A DNA stretch of 64,000 bases from Olleya sp. YS (GTDB lineage: Bacteria > Bacteroidota > Bacteroidia > Flavobacteriales > Flavobacteriaceae). The notes beneath the pieces are model-generated. The model was not told the DNA's origin, did not search any database, and saw only the letters and a program-made list of their open reading frames with translations. Made by a program: the position numbers and the translations under genes. Shown piece after piece: positions 37,479 through 45,530 of the stretch (its first letter is position 1; each line of letters opens with the position of its first letter). The stretch covers positions 1,028,001 to 1,092,000 of the forward strand of contig NZ_CP121685.1 of the NCBI RefSeq assembly GCF_029760915.1, in the 5' to 3' direction.

Positions 37479-38309
37479 TTACTTTGGCATGTGTTGTTTA
37501 TAAGAGTTTTCTAAATCTACAATAAATGCATGAGAAGGATACTGGTCTTTGACCTCTTGAGATGGTAATTCCATGTACTTTTTACCATATCTAATTGATA
37601 AATAGTTTTCCACGTTTGAAAAAACAGGTAATGATAATGTTTCAAACTTTACGTGCTTACCTTGACCTATTAAGCTTCGTTTAAAAGACGTACGTTTAAA
37701 TGGTGCTCTTCCAAAAAAATGTCCCAAGTACTTAGTCTCTTTTTTATTTAAGCTTCTTATAAAATTAAGTAAACCTTTTTTAATAGGACCTCGTATACAT
37801 ACTTTAGCTAAAGATATAGCTATTTTTTTTGTTCTACTATCTGTTAAATAGCCTTTCTCTCCTAATGCTTTAGCATTAACTATTCTTGCGGCTAAATATT
37901 GCAGATATCTTAAGTTCTTATTTTCAAAAGTATTATTTAAACACATGATATCTATAAATAATCCATGGTGCATGTCTCTGCCTACAGAATCTTTTTCGAT
38001 ATAAGTAGTGCCATTCATTCTAATTTTACTAAAAAACAACGGAAACTCTTTTGTGTCTTCTTCTTGAAAATAATAAAGATTTGTATCTAATTTTTCCTTT
38101 ACTAAAGCTTTAAATTTTGTGTAGTTTTTGTAATCCATAAAGGTGTCATAATCATCATCCCAAGGGATAAACCCTTTATGTCTCATAGCGCCAAGAGCAG
38201 TACCACCCATAAGATAATACTCAATATTGTTTTCTTTACAAAATTTGTCAAAGTAATTAGCTAAAACCAGTAGTTTAGAGTGTATTGCTTTAAGCTCTTC
38301 ATCAGTCAT
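37479..38309 (-). CDS. LicD-family phosphotransferase
   Basis: The protein has 276 residues. The N-terminal half has the nucleotidyltransferase-fold signature YLMGGTALGAMRHKGFIPWDDDYD (about 32-55), with Gly35-Gly36 and the metal-binding acidic run Asp51-Asp53. LicD proteins transfer phosphocholine, or in related families other phospho-alcohols, from a CDP carrier to surface sugars. The CTP-transferase encoded at 39142-39567 could make that carrier. No choline uptake or kinase gene (licA, licB) is present, so the transferred group may be phosphoglycerol, phosphoethanolamine or another alcohol. Confidence 0.87.
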   Translation of the reverse strand: MTDEELKAIHSKLLVLANYFDKFCKENNIEYYLMGGTALGAMRHKGFIPWDDDYDTFMDYKNYTKFKALVKEKLDTNLYYFQEEDTKEFPLFFSKIRMNGTTYIEKDSVGRDMHHGLFIDIMCLNNTFENKNLRYLQYLAARIVNAKALGEKGYLTDSRTKKIAISLAKVCIRGPIKKGLLNFIRSLNKKETKYLGHFFGRAPFKRTSFKRSLIGQGKHVKFETLSLPVFSNVENYLSIRYGKKYMELPSQEVKDQYPSHAFIVDLENSYKQHMPK

Positions 38310-38312
38310 ATT

Positions 38313-39137
38313 CTATATTTTTTTAGCTAAAAAGTAGAATTTACTTAAAAACTTTTTAATAGTTTTATTTTTTGCTGCTAATAAAGCAACGCTTCTAATA
38401 AGTTTAAATTTTGATTTATTTGCTATGGCAGAAAGTGCATACGCTTTCCAACGATGAGGATGTGTACTGAAGATTATTTTTTTGTTTTCTACACAAATAT
38501 TTTCGAATTCTTTAAGGGAATGGATATTAATATCTCCTCCATTATTAATATCATTATCTTCAACATTAACAATTATTTTAAATTGAAATCCTGCATCAGA
38601 AATATAAATATAATCTGAAGCTAAGGTTGTTGGTAATTGCACCACAATATCTAACATGTTATTAAACTCTGTTGCAATTGTTTCGTTTCTAAAAAAATCT
38701 TTATTAGAGTTCCACCCATTTCTAATCATTAATGGGTTACCATGTGGACAAAGGGTTTCTATCTTAAATCCGTGCTTTTCAAAAGCAGTAACATAATTTA
38801 CAAATTCGGTTTTAGCCTTTTCAAAATCTCCATTGTTAGCATCTAAGACATCATAGTGGTAAGTGACTTCATGTCCTAAATTAGCTATTTCCTTTAAAAG
38901 CTTAACATTATTTTCTAAAAGATATCCTTGTACGTAATACGTGGCTTTAATACCATGTTCTGCCTCTATCTTAGCCATTTTTAAAGCACGCTCGACGTTA
39001 GTTTCTACATCGTGTTTAAAAATAATCCAGTTGTCTTCTTTTGTATTGTTGGACAGGATTTGATTAGCTGTAATGGTTTTTTTTATTTCAACAGCTTTTT
39101 TACAAATACTATTAAACTGCTTATATGTAAAACGCAT
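38313..39137 (-). CDS. Polysaccharide deacetylase-like (NodB-fold) protein
   Basis: The protein has 274 residues with no signal peptide. It has a NodB-like start, IIFKHDVETN with His42-Asp43 in place of the usual TFDDG, and a later GHEVTYHYDVLD with His89 and His94, which could be the HxxxxH metal pair. The remaining motifs are weak. Proteins of this type occur in exopolysaccharide loci and may remove acetyl groups from a sugar before or during assembly. Catalytic activity is uncertain. It lies between the CTP-transferase and LicD genes with gaps of 3-4 bases. Confidence 0.65.
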   Translation of the reverse strand: MRFTYKQFNSICKKAVEIKKTITANQILSNNTKEDNWIIFKHDVETNVERALKMAKIEAEHGIKATYYVQGYLLENNVKLLKEIANLGHEVTYHYDVLDANNGDFEKAKTEFVNYVTAFEKHGFKIETLCPHGNPLMIRNGWNSNKDFFRNETIATEFNNMLDIVVQLPTTLASDYIYISDAGFQFKIIVNVEDNDINNGGDINIHSLKEFENICVENKKIIFSTHPHRWKAYALSAIANKSKFKLIRSVALLAAKNKTIKKFLSKFYFLAKKI

Positions 39138-39141
39138 AATA

Positions 39142-39567
39142 CTATTTAATTTCGTCCTTTAAAATTGATCTAAGTTTGGTAGAAGATACTTTATTAGTGT
39201 AAGAGAAAAATTGAATCTTACTACCATGTTTTATAAGCTCTTTTTCAACCTCCTCAAAAAGCGGGTTTCCTTTCCAATCGTCGCCAACAAACATAATATC
39301 AAACTTATAATTATGGTAGGCTTTTATTTTATCTCTATCGTGTTGGATAACAACTTTATCTACATACTTGATAGCTTCTATGATGGCCATTCTATCTTCT
39401 AAGGACATAATTGGCTTTTTTCCTTTGTATGAAAAAACTAGCTCGTCAGGGCTAACAGCAACTATTAAATAGTCACAATGTTTTTTAGCTTGTTTTAAGA
39501 TGTTTAAATGTCCAACATGGAACATGTCAAAAACTCCTGATGTGTATCCTACAATTTCTTTTTTCAA
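39142..39567 (-). CDS. CTP-dependent cytidylyltransferase (TagD-like)
   Basis: The protein has 141 residues. It has GVFDMFHVGHLNIL with the HxGH motif (His17-His20), the Arg in DRMAIIEAIKYVD, and a C-terminal SSTKLRS equivalent to the ISTTKI loop. TagD and its relatives make CDP-glycerol from CTP and glycerol 3-phosphate; relatives use ethanolamine or choline phosphate. The substrate is not resolved here. The start codon is TTG 39567. It is the first gene of a four-gene cassette with the deacetylase-like, LicD and phosphoesterase genes. Confidence 0.88.
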   Translation of the reverse strand: MKKEIVGYTSGVFDMFHVGHLNILKQAKKHCDYLIVAVSPDELVFSYKGKKPIMSLEDRMAIIEAIKYVDKVVIQHDRDKIKAYHNYKFDIMFVGDDWKGNPLFEEVEKELIKHGSKIQFFSYTNKVSSTKLRSILKDEIK

Positions 39568-39574
39568 TGTAATT

Positions 39575-40408
39575 TTATTTTGTTCTTGTGAAGGTTTTAA
39601 AAAAGTATTTTCTTAAACCGTCTGTCATTAAAACTTGTACAACAAATCTTATACTTACGTTGTATAAATATGTTGGCAAAGATATAATATCTTTAGTTAA
39701 CATAAGTTTCTGAATTTTAGCTTCACTTTTAAAGTATTTAAGTCCACCACGTCGCTTATAAAAATCTTCGTTAGTTCTAACCTTTAAAAGTGTTTCTTCT
39801 AGATTATGAAACTTATAGTTTTTTAAAGCCATACGTATCCATAAGTAATAATCCTCGTTACAAAACCAATCTTTGTAGCCTCCAGCATCAAGCACATGAG
39901 TTTTTTTAAACATTACACTCATTTGGTTAAATGGACATCTATACTTCATGTATTGTTTTAAATCTGAGTCTAAAAGTGGTAGTTTTCTTTTTGATATTGT
40001 TGTTAAGGCATCATCAGAAAACTCTTCTATTGTTCCTCCCAAAATACTAACATCAGCATTAGATTTGAAAAATTTAAGTTGTAATTCAAACCTGTTTTCT
40101 AAACATACATCGTCACTGTCCATTAATGCAATATAATCATAAGTACTATTTTGTAAACCTATATTTCTTGCATATCCATGACCCATGTTTTTGTCTAGTC
40201 TATGCACAACTACATTGTCATTTTCTGCTTTAAACTTTTCCAAAATTTGGTTAGTTGTTTCTGGTATTGGCCCATCAACAACAATGATTATCTCATTAGG
40301 AACTATAGTTTGATTAACTAGACTTTGAATGGCTTGATAAAAATGATCAGGATTATCATTTTTATATACAGACATTGAAACAGAAAATTTAGGTAACTCT
40401 AAGCTCAT
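39575..40408 (-). CDS. Glycosyltransferase family 2 (galactosyl/rhamnosyl-type)
   Basis: The protein has 277 residues, GT-A fold, with KFSVSMSVYKNDNPDHFYQAI, EIIIVVDGP and YIALMDSDDVCL (the DxD-like metal site, near residue 98). This subset, with a Pro-Ala-type VSVY start and VDGP, is common in enzymes that add galactose or rhamnose-like sugars. It overlaps the Wzy-like gene by 4 bases. Only one other glycosyltransferase, at 27439-28218, is found in the locus. Confidence 0.9.
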   Translation of the reverse strand: MSLELPKFSVSMSVYKNDNPDHFYQAIQSLVNQTIVPNEIIIVVDGPIPETTNQILEKFKAENDNVVVHRLDKNMGHGYARNIGLQNSTYDYIALMDSDDVCLENRFELQLKFFKSNADVSILGGTIEEFSDDALTTISKRKLPLLDSDLKQYMKYRCPFNQMSVMFKKTHVLDAGGYKDWFCNEDYYLWIRMALKNYKFHNLEETLLKVRTNEDFYKRRGGLKYFKSEAKIQKLMLTKDIISLPTYLYNVSIRFVVQVLMTDGLRKYFFKTFTRTK

Positions 40409-41637
40409 GCTTTGTTTAGGGCTTTATAATGTAAATATTTTAACGAGATAATTGTTGCAATCCATGCATCTGGAGGTCCAACAGACCCGATAAACATAAT
40501 TTTGAATAAAAATAAAATGATGATATTTTTAGCTTCTTTATCAATCTTCCAAAACTTATTAAGTACAGCGTACAAAAATACAAAAAATACAAAAACGCCA
40601 AAAAATCCAGTGTCTAAAACAAGATTTGAAATATAGCCACTAGACCTTGTTGGAATTGCTTTTGAGTTACCTTTAAATTTAAAATAATTTATTTCGCTAA
40701 AATCAACACCTGTCATTAATAAGGCGTCGACAGATGTTTTTTCCCAATGACCTATACCGCCTCCAAAAGGATGGCTAAATGTATGTAGCCAAGAGGAATA
40801 GACTGAGATTAATCTTGGACCTGCCAAATCTACCACTACCATTGTAGCATCGCCAAAGCTTTGCTGTCTTTTAATTTTTTTTATCATTTGTTCAGACCTT
40901 CCGCCACCTCCTGATATATCAATTAAAAATAACACTATTAAACCTACTGCCAAAAAACGTAACAATTTGGCTCTATAGGTTAATAATATAAATACAAAAA
41001 ATACGCCTAAAGCCATTATTGACTTTATAATAATTGTTAAAAAAAACAGAAACAATATATCGCTTAAAATTCTTTTACTTTTTATAAAAGCTGTTCTAAC
41101 GACAACGTAAATAAATACTAGACTTACACCAGCTCTTGCTGGTTCTGTAGCTAGTAAAGTGACCCCTCTTCTAACACGTGCCAGAGCCTCTGAGCTGGCT
41201 CTAGGAATTAAAAATTTAAAAACAGGGTCAAATATTTTTAGTAAACCCAAATACTGAAAAACACCCAGCAGTATTAAAAAGACAAATAATACTTTAACCA
41301 ATTTAATAGTCTTTAATGTTGAGATTTTTGATGCTTGGTAAAAAGCGACAAAACAGATTGAGCTATTAACGTAGGCTAAAAGTGATCTGACAACTTCTGG
41401 AATTTTAATATCTGGAAAATAATAAAGCGAGAAAATAATTACATTTAAAAACAAGCTTGCTAAGACTATTATATAAAATTTGTTAATCTTTTTCTGTCTA
41501 AATATTATGTAAGAAGATAAAATTATACCCCAAGGAAAAACCTCTGCTTGTAATAAACCAAAAGTGATAGACGGGAAAAAAAAGAGTGCGACTATGACTC
41601 CTGTTACAATCTTAAAATGGCTTATTTCTTTTAACAT
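40405..41637 (-). CDS. Wzy-like glycan polymerase candidate
   Basis: The protein has 410 residues with about 11 membrane helices. A central loop (about 245-310) has the glycine run ISGGGGRSEQ and FSHPFGGGIGHWEKTSVDALL, reminiscent of the O-antigen polymerase periplasmic loop. Homology is weak by nature in this family, so the call is based on topology, length and place between Wzx and GT2 genes. It probably polymerises repeat units in the periplasm. Confidence 0.7.
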   Translation of the reverse strand: MLKEISHFKIVTGVIVALFFFPSITFGLLQAEVFPWGIILSSYIIFRQKKINKFYIIVLASLFLNVIIFSLYYFPDIKIPEVVRSLLAYVNSSICFVAFYQASKISTLKTIKLVKVLFVFLILLGVFQYLGLLKIFDPVFKFLIPRASSEALARVRRGVTLLATEPARAGVSLVFIYVVVRTAFIKSKRILSDILFLFFLTIIIKSIMALGVFFVFILLTYRAKLLRFLAVGLIVLFLIDISGGGGRSEQMIKKIKRQQSFGDATMVVVDLAGPRLISVYSSWLHTFSHPFGGGIGHWEKTSVDALLMTGVDFSEINYFKFKGNSKAIPTRSSGYISNLVLDTGFFGVFVFFVFLYAVLNKFWKIDKEAKNIIILFLFKIMFIGSVGPPDAWIATIISLKYLHYKALNKA

Positions 41638-41646
41638 TTAATTACT

Positions 41647-42969
41647 TTATAGAATGCCCTTATATCTTAAAAACAATATTAAAAAATTAAACACTATAAA
41701 TAAATTTAAATGCGTCATTTTCAACTTACTGTGTTTGTTAACAATACTTGAAAAAAGAATTACTTCTACCAACATTGGAATAAAAAACAATATAGGCCAT
41801 CTTTCGATATCCAATTTCAGCAAAGCTACAAATGTCACTACTATTTTAAGTATTAATACCAATGAATCTGCAAAAAACTTTTTCTTAACTATGGCTAATC
41901 CTTGTAAATAGTAAAATGATGCTGCAGACATTAACCAAATAGGTAATAGATATAAAAATGTATGTAAGTATAATTTACTGTTTTGAAATGTAAAATCTCC
42001 TAACCAAAGCTTAAATAGAAAGTCCGTTTTTACTAAAAAAAAGCTGACCATCAAACCCAAAACACTAACAAAAACTGTAAGTTTAAAATGTAAATTAGCT
42101 CTTTCGCTTACAGATAATTGATTTCCTGATATTTTAGGAAAGACCCATGATATTGAAGCTGTATGTATGGTTTTTAGCTGATTTAAAACTGAAACTCCAA
42201 TAGAGTAGTAAGCAAAAATTTTAAGACCTAATAAAGAGCTTACAATCCATTTATCAATGTGTGCGCTAAAGATTAATATGGTACTAGAAAACCAAGCCCA
42301 TTTACCGTAACCCAAAATTCCTTTAAAAACGGAAACACTTGCATTTTTTCTGACAAATACGGACTCATATTTATGGGTTAATTCATAAAACTGGTATAAC
42401 AGATACAATCCTGCTACAATAACAGAAATCATAAAAACACTTTTAACATCTTTAAAAACAAAAACTGCAATTATTTGAGATAAATAAAGAAGCGCTTTAG
42501 ATATAAAGGACTGTTTGGCTAGATGCTTAAAATCTTCATGCGATTTATGTAAAGCAAACAAAGCTTGCTCTATTTGCTTTATAAAAAATAACGGAAAGGC
42601 GAAAAGTAAGATTTTAATAATTTCGGTGACCTTAAAAAAATTTAAAAAATAATTGCTAAAAAAAACTAAATAAATAGCCCCTAATATAATTACGGATAGC
42701 AAAACAAGAAATAAAATTACCGAACTAAAGACTTTGCTTTGGAATAAATTATCGTTTTTAGATTTGCTTTCAGAAATGTACTTTATAATCGTTTCATTAA
42801 TACCAAAGTTAAATATGGAAAGTGATGCAAGTACACTATTTACAAGAATCCAAAGCCCATACTTTTCTATTCCAATTTGAGAAATAAATATAGGTGTTGC
42901 TATTACTAAAAAGAAAGGCGCAAACACAACGTCTAGAGTTGCGTAAATACTATTTTTTATTGATTTCAA
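41647..42969 (-). CDS. Wzx-type lipid-linked oligosaccharide flippase
   Basis: The protein has 440 residues with about 12 membrane helices and the flippase start DVVFAPFFLVIATPIFISQIGIEKYGLWILVNSV (spanning about 13-46), typical of the MOP exporter superfamily. It moves the undecaprenyl-linked repeat unit to the periplasm. The start codon is TTG 42969, overlapping the upstream stop as TTGA. It sits between two polymerase-like genes, so the locus has one flippase and three polymerase/ligase candidates. Confidence 0.88.
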   Translation of the reverse strand: MKSIKNSIYATLDVVFAPFFLVIATPIFISQIGIEKYGLWILVNSVLASLSIFNFGINETIIKYISESKSKNDNLFQSKVFSSVILFLVLLSVIILGAIYLVFFSNYFLNFFKVTEIIKILLFAFPLFFIKQIEQALFALHKSHEDFKHLAKQSFISKALLYLSQIIAVFVFKDVKSVFMISVIVAGLYLLYQFYELTHKYESVFVRKNASVSVFKGILGYGKWAWFSSTILIFSAHIDKWIVSSLLGLKIFAYYSIGVSVLNQLKTIHTASISWVFPKISGNQLSVSERANLHFKLTVFVSVLGLMVSFFLVKTDFLFKLWLGDFTFQNSKLYLHTFLYLLPIWLMSAASFYYLQGLAIVKKKFFADSLVLILKIVVTFVALLKLDIERWPILFFIPMLVEVILFSSIVNKHSKLKMTHLNLFIVFNFLILFLRYKGIL

Positions 42970-44144
42970 TACGTTGTGGTTTCTTGTAAATTAATATATT
43001 TTAATGTTATAAATAATAATATCATGACATTTACGCTAGCTAATAAATTACCTGAAAAAACAGCACCTATAACAAGTGTTAATACTAAAAAGTAAGACAA
43101 TTTATTTTTTCCTTTTAATATCTTAATAAACAACATTGTATAACAAATTATACCTATAAACCCAAAAAACAAAAAAGCATCAAAAACCTCCATTTCTGTT
43201 CTATGGTTATTAAAAAATGGCCAGCCAAAAATTATATTAATAATGGAGTTATTTTCTGTAACGTAAGGGTAAAACCTATCATTAAATAAAATATTTCTAA
43301 AGGATAAAAATGAGCTCCAAAACCCATCTTTTTCATAAATCTCTTTAAATAAGTAATAAAATTTTAGAAGACTTTTGCTAAATAACAATAACCCTAAAGC
43401 TGCAGACACTAAAGTTAACAACACCGCTTTTCTGTTTTTAATATTATCAGCAAATAAGTAGCAAAAAAATATAAAATTAAAAAGCAATGTTTTTTTTGTG
43501 CCAACAAGTAGTGATAGAAATAAAACAATTAAAAACAAAAAGATATTTTTATTGGTTTTATTTTTTTTAAGTTTAAAATACAGCAGATTAATTATTATAA
43601 AGTATATAAATCCTGCTTCATGATGGTATAGCAAAAAGCCTGAATAACCAAATCTTCCTCCTCTAAAATAAGATCTGAATACTTCAATTTGAAACAAATA
43701 ACCTATTAGTAAAAACACAGAACTAATTACTAAAAACCAAATAACTTTGTTGACTTGGCTTTTGGTTATATCTGAACTATAATTGTTGAAAAAAAGAAGA
43801 AACAAAATAGGTGTTACACTACTTAAAAAATAATATCCATTAAATTGAATATCGTCAATCGATAAATTGTTATAATGAAAAAGCTGTGTAATAATATAGG
43901 CCAGTATTAAGCCTAAAAGAGGGAGTACATAGGTTTTATTAATACTATTAAAACCAATACTTGTTATTACAGCCAAAACAATTAACACTTTAAACACTAT
44001 AACATAGTTGTAAAACAAACTAATCTGTGTGTAATGGACTATGATCTTTATTATAAAATCGTATCCAAAGAATAGGATTAACAAGTTTTCTAGAAAGAAC
44101 TGTTTTAAGTTGGTGTTTTCAATAAACTTTCTAATAAAACTCAT
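42966..44144 (-). CDS. Second Wzy-like membrane protein
   Basis: The protein has 392 residues with about 10-11 membrane helices. The largest hydrophilic stretch (about 275-315, with SFRNILFNDRFYPYVTENNS) has the size of a polymerase loop, and YFRGGRFGYSGFLLYHHEAGF lies in another periplasmic turn. EpsG- and Wzy-type polymerases have this layout. No residue-level motif proves it. It follows the DNRLRE lipoprotein gene by 3 bases and overlaps wzx by 4. Confidence 0.65.
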   Translation of the reverse strand: MSFIRKFIENTNLKQFFLENLLILFFGYDFIIKIIVHYTQISLFYNYVIVFKVLIVLAVITSIGFNSINKTYVLPLLGLILAYIITQLFHYNNLSIDDIQFNGYYFLSSVTPILFLLFFNNYSSDITKSQVNKVIWFLVISSVFLLIGYLFQIEVFRSYFRGGRFGYSGFLLYHHEAGFIYFIIINLLYFKLKKNKTNKNIFLFLIVLFLSLLVGTKKTLLFNFIFFCYLFADNIKNRKAVLLTLVSAALGLLLFSKSLLKFYYLFKEIYEKDGFWSSFLSFRNILFNDRFYPYVTENNSIINIIFGWPFFNNHRTEMEVFDAFLFFGFIGIICYTMLFIKILKGKNKLSYFLVLTLVIGAVFSGNLLASVNVMILLFITLKYINLQETTTY

Positions 44145-44147
44145 TAA

Positions 44148-44777
44148 CTAAAAAATGTTTTGATTAAAATAAACTTTTAATTTAGGTCTGCTATCAAGGT
44201 CTTTAGTATCACTAGACAAAAAACTTATAATTCCGCTTTTGCTTTTTTCCAGGTTTGTTTTAAACATAAGTCCGTAATTACTAAACTTTTCGTCAACTAA
44301 TGCTCTAATAAACTGTGTTAAATCCACTTTGTAATAGTTACGTTGTTCTTCTTTAACAATAATTTGAGCAACTACTTTAGAGTCAGTTTTAGGCTGATTA
44401 AACCAATTTACACTTGTAACATCCCAATCTTCTACAATATTTTCTATATCAATGACATATGGAGATTCAAGTTGTTCTGATTTTGAAATATATAAATATA
44501 AAAATGCAGAATCAACTATTGCTTTTTTTGGTATACTAGAACATCTTATTTTTAATAATGACCTATTTTCTTTGACCGTAGAGTCTTTAAAAGAAAAATT
44601 AGTGATTTTTAATTCCTTGTCAGATGAAAAGTTTTTAGTATCAAATTCGCTATCGATATATGTGTCTATTCCTAGCTGGCTGTTTGGTATATATACATTA
44701 CTTGTTTTAATATTACATGACATTAAAAAGCATGAAAGTAAAAGCGCTAAACAATTTAAATGCTTTTTTAATAGCAC
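44148..44777 (-). CDS. DNRLRE-type surface lipoprotein B
   Basis: The lipobox is LMSC. A GTG at 44777 gives a normal 21-residue lipoprotein signal and 209 residues in all; the frame also reaches a TTG at 44816 (222 residues), so the start is uncertain. The mature part looks like a DNRLRE domain, a beta-sandwich carbohydrate-binding type: IVDSAFLYLYI, VTSVNWFNQP, YYKVDLTQFIRALV and SRPKLKVYF are typical. A tandem paralogue is encoded 11 bases upstream. The pair may bind or anchor the polysaccharide at the surface (inferred). Confidence 0.75.
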   Translation of the reverse strand: MLLKKHLNCLALLLSCFLMSCNIKTSNVYIPNSQLGIDTYIDSEFDTKNFSSDKELKITNFSFKDSTVKENRSLLKIRCSSIPKKAIVDSAFLYLYISKSEQLESPYVIDIENIVEDWDVTSVNWFNQPKTDSKVVAQIIVKEEQRNYYKVDLTQFIRALVDEKFSNYGLMFKTNLEKSKSGIISFLSSDTKDLDSRPKLKVYFNQNIF

Positions 44778-44827
44778 TTTTTCTGTTTTGAGTTGTTTGT
44801 ATATAGTTTTTATCAATTTATAAACTG

Positions 44828-45448
44828 TTATTCGGTGTAAAACACTTCTAATTTAGGATGCTTACTTACGTCTTTACTGTTGCTAGAATGAAACCTAAGT
44901 CCTTTATATGCATTTTTCTCGTCTTCCAACTGAATCATAAAACCATAATTTGGCTGTTTATTTTGATGCACAGCTCTTACATAATCCGTTATGTTTATCT
45001 TATAGTCTTGATTAGCGTTTGTTGGGGCTTCAACAGTTATTGTTTTATTGGTGTCAACTTCTGGTTGGTTGTTCCAAGTTACTTCATCATTTATCCAAAC
45101 TTTCTTAACTGGAATCAATACAAAAGAATTGTTAGATCCAAAATGACCTGGATCAATAGCATAAAGGTGAACAAATGCTGAATCTATACTAATTTCTTCT
45201 TTTAAGGTAGCAAAACCAAATCTAAGTAATGATCTTACATCATTTTTAACAGAGTCGTTTGATGACAATGATACCATATGAATCCTGTCTAATGTAGAAT
45301 AATTAGCACTAGGATTGCTTTCTGAAATTGCTGTATCTTTTCCATTTTGATCATTAGGTTGAAACACTGCTATCTTAGTTTCTTTTTTATTACATGAAAC
45401 CACAACTAGTATGATTAAAACTGTACAAAAGGGCTTAAATAATTTCAT
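44828..45448 (-). CDS. DNRLRE-type surface lipoprotein A
   Basis: The protein has 206 residues with lipobox VVSC (Cys19). The same DNRLRE pattern as its neighbour is seen: SIDSAFVHLYAI, DEVTWNNQP, YKINITDYVRAV and KHPKLEVFY. Both proteins begin, after the lipobox, with a segment of the type QNGKDTAISE or QLGIDTYIDSE, the first strand of the domain. It probably starts a sub-unit, since an 82-base gap separates it from the dehydrogenase gene; no promoter motif is clear in that gap. Function in the glycan locus is unproven. Confidence 0.78.
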   Translation of the reverse strand: MKLFKPFCTVLIILVVVSCNKKETKIAVFQPNDQNGKDTAISESNPSANYSTLDRIHMVSLSSNDSVKNDVRSLLRFGFATLKEEISIDSAFVHLYAIDPGHFGSNNSFVLIPVKKVWINDEVTWNNQPEVDTNKTITVEAPTNANQDYKINITDYVRAVHQNKQPNYGFMIQLEDEKNAYKGLRFHSSNSKDVSKHPKLEVFYTE

Positions 45449-45530
45449 AATATAATTAATTAGGTGTTAGTGTTATTTTAAATGTTATGCTTCTGGAATG
45501 TATTTTATAATTATTTAGTAACAAAATTCA

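Noticed and set aside
44452-44823. A 123-codon open frame on the plus strand
   Set aside because: It is antisense to the DNRLRE lipoprotein, whose lipobox and domain pattern are convincing.
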